This document shows positions 21,333 through 26,483 of a stretch of DNA of 26,483 nucleotides, one piece after another (position 1 is the stretch's first letter; every line of letters starts with the position of its first letter). Location of the stretch: the IMG/VR virus record IMGVR_UViG_3300025590_000552, positions 1-26,483 of that record. One strand, 5' to 3'. The DNA is from a virus. The notes beneath the pieces were generated by a model. That model did not search any database. It was not told the origin of the DNA and saw nothing but the letters and a program-made list of their open reading frames with translations. The translations under genes and the position numbers were made by a program.

Positions 21333-21372
21333 CATTGATAAATCGGAATATTGCTACATCGAAACCTTTATA
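21333..21372 (+). promoter_or_regulatory. Class B promoter (canonical) for the CobT-like gene
   Basis: CATTGATA at 21333, TATTGCTA at 21349, TTTATA at 21367; spacings 16 and 18 bp, and CGAAACC before the TATA as in the two minus-strand copies. Predicted start is 21396. Confidence 0.7.
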
Positions 21373-21395
21373 GGTGATGCTTCACTCGTTAGTAC

Positions 21396-21434
21396 CGTAG
21401 GGTATAGCCCGACAGACATACCGGAGATAAAAAC
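21396..21434 (+). promoter_or_regulatory. 5' leader with GGGTATAGCCC hairpin (CobT-like gene)
   Basis: A 39-nt leader: GGGTATAGCCCG from 21400, then CCGGAGAT as ribosome site and ATG 21435. Order, offset and sequence match the leader at 19020-19056. Confidence 0.6.
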
Positions 21435-23603
21435 ATGGAACAATTAATTGAGACATCGAAGAAGGCATCACAGGGTGCGCTTGACAGGCAAATGCAACGC
21501 AGATTTTTACACGTCGCTAGAATCATGAGTGGCGAACTTGACGGGTTCGGTGCTAAGGTTTCTAAGATTGACATCAACGACCAAAACCGCGCTTGCACTG
21601 ATGGAAAATTAGTTTCAATTCCTTCTGACTTAGATGCAGACCCTCGCATCAATCTAATAATGCAAGAAGCAGTATTGGCTCACGAGGTTGCAGGGCATCA
21701 CCGATATACGGATTTCGTCGCATGGAATAATCTAGTCGTTCAAGAATCAAAGGCAGGTCGATGCGACCCTATGCTTCACGACTTTACAAACATAATCGAG
21801 GACGCAAGAATCAACCACTTGCTCTCTCAAGATTTCCCGGGTAGTGGGAAGAGAATGGATTTCACTCACGACATTTTCATGGGTCGCCATCAGAGTAAAA
21901 CTGACGAGAACGCATCTTTGAAGCAACAGGCTATGGTCGCAATCATGTCAGAGTGCATCGCTCACAAACCACATTGGTCAACTGCTCCCGAAGTTATCGA
22001 CTTCATGGATGAGGCTCGTCCAATCTTGACAAACGCAATCCGTCAACCGGACACAACTGCGGTTGTAAAACAAGCAAAGCGCTTGATAAAATTATTCAGA
22101 ACCGCATTCCCGGAAGACGATAACGAACTTGACCCGACCATGGGCGACTTCGATATGTCCGGAGAATCAGAATCACAATCAGAAGTTGAACAGGCGGCTC
22201 GTGAACAACAGAACCAAGGACGCAACCCCGAGAGAGTTTCAAAGAACAGATTCGATGAGATGCCTTCGCTAGAAGAACAGGCAGAAAAAGAAGCGGCTAA
22301 GAACGCTAAGAGCGAAGCACAGGGCGAAGAGAGCGAGGAATGTGATTCAGATTCCGGCGATGCCGGGTCAGAAGGCGAAGAAGCAGAAGGCGACGGCGAC
22401 GGCGACGAGAGTGGAGCAGGTGGGCTTGACAGCGATTCAGATTCAGATTCAGATTCAGATTCCGACGGTGAAGGCGAAGGCGATGCAGATACAGCAGGCG
22501 GCGACGCAGAAGCAAATCAAGGAAACGGAGACGAAGTAAATATCCCTAACGACGGTGAACATGAGTCAGAACTTTTCGAAGGCGGACGAGATTACAATCC
22601 GGAAGGAGATGCAGACTCAATGACTGAACTCAAAGAACACTACGCGAACTTGATTGCAGATGCTCACAACGAGATGATGTCTATGAACGACGCGGCAATC
22701 GAAGATGAGGTTTCTTTGAAAGAAGATGCAGAGAGAGCAATCGACTCTGTTGGTACTGAAAAAATTAGAATCGAAGGACACGCTATCGAAATCGTAGCGG
22801 GTGCATCCGATATGTTCCATCACGATTATGACTATCACAGAATGGCGCTTGACAACGGTCTTCAAACATACGATTCAGCAAAACTTGAGAACAACCAAGG
22901 AATCAGAATCTTGTCCGAGGAAATCAAGAGACAATTGAAAGGACGTAATTCACGAAACCAAACCGGCTTGAAGAGAGGTCGTGTAAACAACAAAGACATT
23001 TGGAAGGTTAACCAAACCGGAGCAAAGATGTTCAAGAAGAAGTTAATCCCGAAGAAGGTTGAGGCATCAGCAATCATCTTGATTGACTCGTCCGGTTCTA
23101 TGGGCGGTACAAAAGCGACTTGTGCGGCTAAGGCGGCGGTTGTGTTTTCAGAAGTTATGGAAACTTGTGGCGTTGACTTCGAAGTAATCGACTTCTCAAC
23201 TTCTTACGGTTCTTCTCTAAGAGTTAGAAAACCATTAGGCGGACGCCTCGGAGCAACTGAAAAATCTGTTATCGCTTCACCAACAGCAGGCGGATGCAAC
23301 GCTGACGGATATTGTGTACAGTGGGCAATCGACCGCTTGATGGCTCGTAGTGGTAGTAAAATGTTATTCGTTCTTTCAGACGGTCAACCAACAGACGGCG
23401 GACCTTCCGGAATGGATGCGTCAGAATGGTTGAAAAAAGTAGTTCGAAACTGCCCGAAGGAAATCGCAACTGTTGGGGTTGGAATCCAATCAAACGCAGT
23501 TTCTCGATACTATCCTAACCACGTAGTAATCCAAAACCCGAACGAACTACCGGATAAGATGATTCCAATCATGCGCCCAATGTTGAAGAGGATGGTTCAG
23601 TAA
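21435..23603 (+). CDS. CobT-like VWA-domain protein with acidic Ser-Asp region
   Basis: The protein has 722 residues. The N-terminal domain has LAHEVAGHHRYTDF (about 81-94) and NIIEDARINHLL (about 120-131), as in CobT-type and VWA-associated putative metallopeptidase-like domains; the His spacing is HExxxHH, not the standard HExxH. Residues of about 235-385 are low-complexity and very acidic, including a Ser-Asp repeat. The C-terminal VWA domain has the MIDAS DSSGS (about 551-555) and LSDGQPTDGG (about 648-657). It would pair with the CobS-like AAA+ protein, which shares its leader. In phages such pairs are of unknown function, and a role in assembly or remodelling is inferred. Confidence 0.88.
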   Translation: MEQLIETSKKASQGALDRQMQRRFLHVARIMSGELDGFGAKVSKIDINDQNRACTDGKLVSIPSDLDADPRINLIMQEAVLAHEVAGHHRYTDFVAWNNLVVQESKAGRCDPMLHDFTNIIEDARINHLLSQDFPGSGKRMDFTHDIFMGRHQSKTDENASLKQQAMVAIMSECIAHKPHWSTAPEVIDFMDEARPILTNAIRQPDTTAVVKQAKRLIKLFRTAFPEDDNELDPTMGDFDMSGESESQSEVEQAAREQQNQGRNPERVSKNRFDEMPSLEEQAEKEAAKNAKSEAQGEESEECDSDSGDAGSEGEEAEGDGDGDESGAGGLDSDSDSDSDSDSDGEGEGDADTAGGDAEANQGNGDEVNIPNDGEHESELFEGGRDYNPEGDADSMTELKEHYANLIADAHNEMMSMNDAAIEDEVSLKEDAERAIDSVGTEKIRIEGHAIEIVAGASDMFHHDYDYHRMALDNGLQTYDSAKLENNQGIRILSEEIKRQLKGRNSRNQTGLKRGRVNNKDIWKVNQTGAKMFKKKLIPKKVEASAIILIDSSGSMGGTKATCAAKAAVVFSEVMETCGVDFEVIDFSTSYGSSLRVRKPLGGRLGATEKSVIASPTAGGCNADGYCVQWAIDRLMARSGSKMLFVLSDGQPTDGGPSGMDASEWLKKVVRNCPKEIATVGVGIQSNAVSRYYPNHVVIQNPNELPDKMIPIMRPMLKRMVQ
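22434..22463 (+). repeat. Hexanucleotide repeat GATTCA x5
   Basis: Four perfect GATTCA units and a fifth GATTCC encode the Ser-Asp run of the CobT-like protein; prone to length change by slippage. Confidence 0.8.
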
Positions 23604-25172
23604 ATGCCTTGGGCTTCGCCTGCTCCAATGTTGGAGCAGTTTGTTGGGACTTTCACAAAGCCCGGCGCGAAGCGTATTGAGAAATTAGAATACCGAAAAA
23701 AGAAAATTGACATCGTAGATGATTATCGCTTGAGATGGCGAGATACAGTTCGAAAAGGAAAATATCAGAACGGCGCAGGTTGGTTGACTTCATTGGGTCA
23801 AGATGATATGCAGTTTTTTATTGACGAAGGAAGGAAACTTGTTGACGATTGTCCTAAAGCAAACTTGGATGGCTACTTTTCATCTCCGCTAAGATTGGTT
23901 CGCTCTAAGAAAAATGTGAGCGATAATTTTCCGTATGGAATATCTCCGCGCTTGATTAACATCGTTGATTATATTACTACCAATTCTAAGAAATGGGAAT
24001 CCGGTTGGATGAAACATTTTTCTTATTCATATCCTAAAGGTTTCGAAGATGATTGTTTTCACAATAGAACTGATAAACGCCAATGCGGTTTGTATGAAGT
24101 GTTCAGAGTCATAACTACAGACAACGACAACGCATATTGCATTCGGCAATTATACTCGATGGGTGTCGGCTTGAAATCAGTTATGAAAGAAAATCATCAA
24201 CTGAATGCCGAACTTGCTCGGCTTGTTAACGGTCGTGGTTATAATTTTCATCCGGAAGCCAAAATAGACGACGTTTGTAATTTACACCTTTTAGAAACTG
24301 ATACTGTCGGTCTAAGGTCAGCCCCATTTATTTATCCGGGTTTAGTAAAACCAAATGGCGTTCGCTCTGTATTCAAGAACTTGAAAGAGAAGATGATGAA
24401 TGAGTTTCCGTTGGAAGATTTCGAGGAAGAAAACTTGTCAGAAGGTCAAGATTTGTTCGCTATTCCACTCAATTTGATTACAATGAAAACAGGAGATATG
24501 TCGCCAATCGCGATAAGAAAACAGAAGGTTGACTTTGGCGATTATATTTGTTTAATTGGCGATATTGAAAATGAAGGATATGAAATAGGCGTTTCAACTA
24601 AGCAGAGAGTTGACAGAAGAGTTCACGACGTTGTGATTTCTCCGACTCGAGATAGTGGCTTTATTCATTTGAGTCAAATGGACGGTGCGTTCGGTACTAA
24701 CCGTAAATCACATTTACAAAAAGAGAGTCTGAACTTTTATTCCAAAGAAGCAATCGAGAGAGAAAGATTGTCGGGCGGAAGCCTGCCTTCTAAACCTACT
24801 CGAGTAATGGAAAATATGACAGCAGAAGAAATGGTGAATATGATGACAGGAATAAGTGTAGCAGATGCCGAAGGAATGGATATTGGGAAGACAACAGAGG
24901 ACATAACTGACCCGAATAGTCCGATAAAAATAGAGTTCATTCCGACTTGGAAGGACAACAGGAAAACGATTGAGATAAAGAAAGGAAGTGCATTTTCAGA
25001 TTATGTGAGATGTTATGTATGCAATCAAAAATATCTGATTAGTTTGCCTGCGAATAACAAAATAGAAGAAATGAAATGTACCGTTTGCCCGGCGACCGAT
25101 GGGTTAAAGGTGGGTCATCTAGTCGAAGGAAACCCGGGAATAGTGGTCAGTGGTTCGCGCCCATACAGATAG
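23604..25172 (+). CDS. Hypothetical protein with C-terminal zinc ribbon (522 aa)
   Basis: The ATG starts at the base after the CobT-like stop codon, so it is the next gene of the same operon. The N-terminal 300 residues are mixed and contain many aromatic residues. A middle segment (LFAIPLNLITMKTGDMSPIA, FGDYICLIGDIENEGYEIG) is strand-rich. The C-terminal CYVCNQKY and CTVCP (about 472-500) form a CxxC...CxxC zinc ribbon. No known family is recognised. Its fixed place after the VWA protein suggests it works with the CobS/CobT-like pair, perhaps as adaptor or substrate, but nothing in the sequence proves it. Confidence 0.75.
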   Translation: MPWASPAPMLEQFVGTFTKPGAKRIEKLEYRKKKIDIVDDYRLRWRDTVRKGKYQNGAGWLTSLGQDDMQFFIDEGRKLVDDCPKANLDGYFSSPLRLVRSKKNVSDNFPYGISPRLINIVDYITTNSKKWESGWMKHFSYSYPKGFEDDCFHNRTDKRQCGLYEVFRVITTDNDNAYCIRQLYSMGVGLKSVMKENHQLNAELARLVNGRGYNFHPEAKIDDVCNLHLLETDTVGLRSAPFIYPGLVKPNGVRSVFKNLKEKMMNEFPLEDFEEENLSEGQDLFAIPLNLITMKTGDMSPIAIRKQKVDFGDYICLIGDIENEGYEIGVSTKQRVDRRVHDVVISPTRDSGFIHLSQMDGAFGTNRKSHLQKESLNFYSKEAIERERLSGGSLPSKPTRVMENMTAEEMVNMMTGISVADAEGMDIGKTTEDITDPNSPIKIEFIPTWKDNRKTIEIKKGSAFSDYVRCYVCNQKYLISLPANNKIEEMKCTVCPATDGLKVGHLVEGNPGIVVSGSRPYR

Positions 25173-25198
25173 AAAATAAGGAAAAGGAAGTAGTAAAT

Positions 25199-25642
25199 AT
25201 GCCGAAAAAAATACCGAAGCAATTAAGGAAATCAATAATGAAAGCCCTAGTAAACTCAACAGAACCGTTGAGCGCCACTAACATATCTGAAAGATTGGAA
25301 GCAGATAAAGAACTCCCCCAATCTATGAAGAAACCACCGAGACAATTTACTTTCACGATGAAGCAATTTGCTCGAGAAGTAGGAATGATTCAATCTCATG
25401 TCATGGCTTCAAATGGAATCAGTCGCCATGGTTCGCCAAGAGTTAGAATTGGATATGCTTTACCGAGGTCAACAACATTAGCAGAAGCAGTCGAGGCCGC
25501 CGGTGTTATCGAGAAGCCAAACAAAGAATCGAGATTGATAACAGTCAGAATGTCTCTAACTAAGATTTCCGAACTTGAAGCAAAGTACCCGGGATTAACT
25601 ATTGAAGAGATATTATTAATGCCTCTTGAAACCGTAGAATGA
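25199..25642 (+). CDS. Small HTH-like protein (147 aa)
   Basis: ATG 25199 is chosen over an upstream in-frame start because GGAAG lies nine or so bases before it and MPKKIPKQLRKSIMKALV begins a typical basic helix. LSATNISERLEADKELPQSM is a likely helix-turn-helix, followed by FTMKQFAREVG and a strand pair GSPRVRIGYALP that could form a wing. The C-terminal 50 residues (RMSLTKISELEAKYPGLTIE) form helices and may be a dimerisation part. A transcription factor acting at one of the promoter classes is possible; this is inference. Confidence 0.65.
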   Translation: MPKKIPKQLRKSIMKALVNSTEPLSATNISERLEADKELPQSMKKPPRQFTFTMKQFAREVGMIQSHVMASNGISRHGSPRVRIGYALPRSTTLAEAVEAAGVIEKPNKESRLITVRMSLTKISELEAKYPGLTIEEILLMPLETVE

Positions 25643-25687
25643 TTTCATGCCCAACGGACAAAGACCATAAGTTCTCGCTGACGAGGT

Positions 25688-26359
25688 ATGGTTAGGTCGA
25701 AGCGCATGACAGGTTCATATATGCAGTTCAATGATTTAGTTAATCACGCTGACGTTGAGAGAATCCTAGAGTTGGGAAGCCGAGATGGTAAGGATGCGAT
25801 TCTTCTTAGAGATGAGTACGATGCGGAAGTAGTAGCATTCGAATGCAATCCGCCTCAAGTTCGAGTTTGCGAAAATCGCCTCAAGTTCGAAGATAGAATA
25901 GAATTAGTTCCGAAAGCGGTTTGGCACGAGACAGGAGAGATTCCTTTCTATCCTGTAGTTAATGGTAATACAGGCGCAAGTTCGGCATTCAAAGCAAACC
26001 CAAAATATCCATATGAAAATTATGTACAGGCAGAAGTGTCAGTTCCTTGCATCAGATTAGATGAATGGATATTGGAAAATGATTTCGTCCCGGACTTGGT
26101 TTGTATGGATTTACAGGGAAGCGAACTTGCGGCTCTTAGAGGAATGGGTAAGCAATTATCGAAAGTAAAACACATAATCACCGAAGTTCAATTCGAACCA
26201 CTTTATCACAACACACCAAAACTTTCTGATTTGAGCAAGTTTCTTGAGCCGTGGAATATGTTTGAACATACGACTATTGGGACGAATAGTTGGTTCGGTG
26301 ATGCTCTCTTCTCAAGGCGGCTGACTTCATCAGATTATCAACTACCATATACAGAGTGA
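25688..26359 (+). CDS. FkbM-family SAM-dependent methyltransferase
   Basis: The protein has 223 residues. ILELGSRDGKDAILLRD (about 27-43) is the SAM-binding motif I, VVAFECNPPQV the following acidic strand, and DLVCMDLQGSELAALRGM (motif IV region) the FkbM signature seen before the catalytic core; LDEWILENDF is also typical. FkbM enzymes methylate sugars or small molecules by O-methylation. In viruses they are often near glycan or virion-modification genes. Start ATG 25688 has GAGGT directly adjacent, which is very close; ATG 25706 is the alternative. No class A or B promoter precedes it. Confidence 0.88.
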   Translation: MVRSKRMTGSYMQFNDLVNHADVERILELGSRDGKDAILLRDEYDAEVVAFECNPPQVRVCENRLKFEDRIELVPKAVWHETGEIPFYPVVNGNTGASSAFKANPKYPYENYVQAEVSVPCIRLDEWILENDFVPDLVCMDLQGSELAALRGMGKQLSKVKHIITEVQFEPLYHNTPKLSDLSKFLEPWNMFEHTTIGTNSWFGDALFSRRLTSSDYQLPYTE

Positions 26360-26385
26360 ATAACCGAAACTTGTCTCTCTAAATT

Positions 26386-26483
26386 ATGAGCGGCAGAACG
26401 AACGTCATCGCAGTTTTTCTTTCACTGATGATATTTCTATCTCTGACCGGATTAATCATAACAACACCCGCTAGGGTCGTCGT
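26386..26483 (+). CDS. N-terminal part of a membrane or secreted protein (3'-partial)
   Basis: ATG 26386 begins a frame open to the window end (32 full codons): MSGRTNVIAVFLSLMIFLSL and then TGLIITTPARVV. A positively charged N terminus and a hydrophobic helix of about 20 residues make a signal peptide or membrane anchor. The rest lies outside the window, so no function can be assigned. Confidence 0.5.
   Translation, partial: MSGRTNVIAVFLSLMIFLSLTGLIITTPARVV

Noticed and set aside
19057-23603. Cobalamin biosynthesis (cobaltochelatase) operon.
   Set aside because: CobN and all corrin genes are missing; the pair is better read as a viral MoxR/VWA module.
1-26483. Insertion sequences, integrase or attachment sites.
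   Set aside because: No transposase-, integrase- or recombinase-like protein and no terminal inverted repeats were found.

Overview
The window is most probably part of a double-stranded DNA virus of an uncultured marine archaeon, resembling the magroviruses assigned to Marine Group II (Poseidoniales). This assignment is inferred from gene content and no database search was run. All supported protein genes lie on the + strand and are tightly packed. They encode an archaeal-type replication set: family B DNA polymerase, a clamp-loader small subunit, a probable large subunit, a probable sliding clamp, a one-chain primase, an XPD/DinG helicase, an XPF-type nuclease, an SSB-like protein and a RecB/Cas4-type nuclease. 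No ribosomal, metabolic or integrase genes are seen.

Layout. 1-755: end of a probable virion (tail/baseplate) gene, closed by a 12-bp terminator-like stem. 756-3908: small genes, a structured intergenic stretch, an XPD-like helicase and a zinc protein. 3909-4473: non-coding, with a probable minus-strand structured RNA. 4474-10188: AAA+ ATPase, SSB-like protein, RecA-like ATPase, RecB/Cas4-like nuclease and a small basic protein. 10189-10550: non-coding and AT-rich, with palindromes, GTGCAAAA repeats and a terminator (candidate origin). 10551-13781: small membrane protein, sliding clamp, helical protein, fused primase, XPF nuclease. 13782-14365: non-coding, with a second and larger probable minus-strand structured RNA. 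14366-18873: RFC small subunit, small helical protein, mini zinc ribbon, PolB, unknown protein. 19057-25642: CobS/MoxR-like ATPase, coiled-coil mini-protein, RfcL-like ATPase, CobT-like VWA protein, unknown zinc-ribbon protein, HTH-like protein. 25688-end: FkbM-like methyltransferase and the start of a membrane or secreted protein.

The least expected signal is regulatory. Two promoter classes recur. Class A is a TATA-like stretch running into GGTGG(G); its GTG lies exactly 20 or 21 nt before the ATG, so the mRNAs should be leaderless. It precedes most replication genes. Class B is a pair of ATTGAT boxes exactly 16 bp apart, followed 18 bp later by TTTATA. Four canonical copies have identical geometry, two on each strand. 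The two minus-strand copies face regions that lack convincing ORFs but are rich in perfect hairpins, and each such region fills the gap back to the stop codon of the preceding + gene. Looser class B copies precede the CobS-like gene and a 35-aa membrane protein. The CobS-like and CobT-like genes also share a 5' leader hairpin (GGGTATAGCCC) at the same offset from the predicted transcription start, which suggests joint control.
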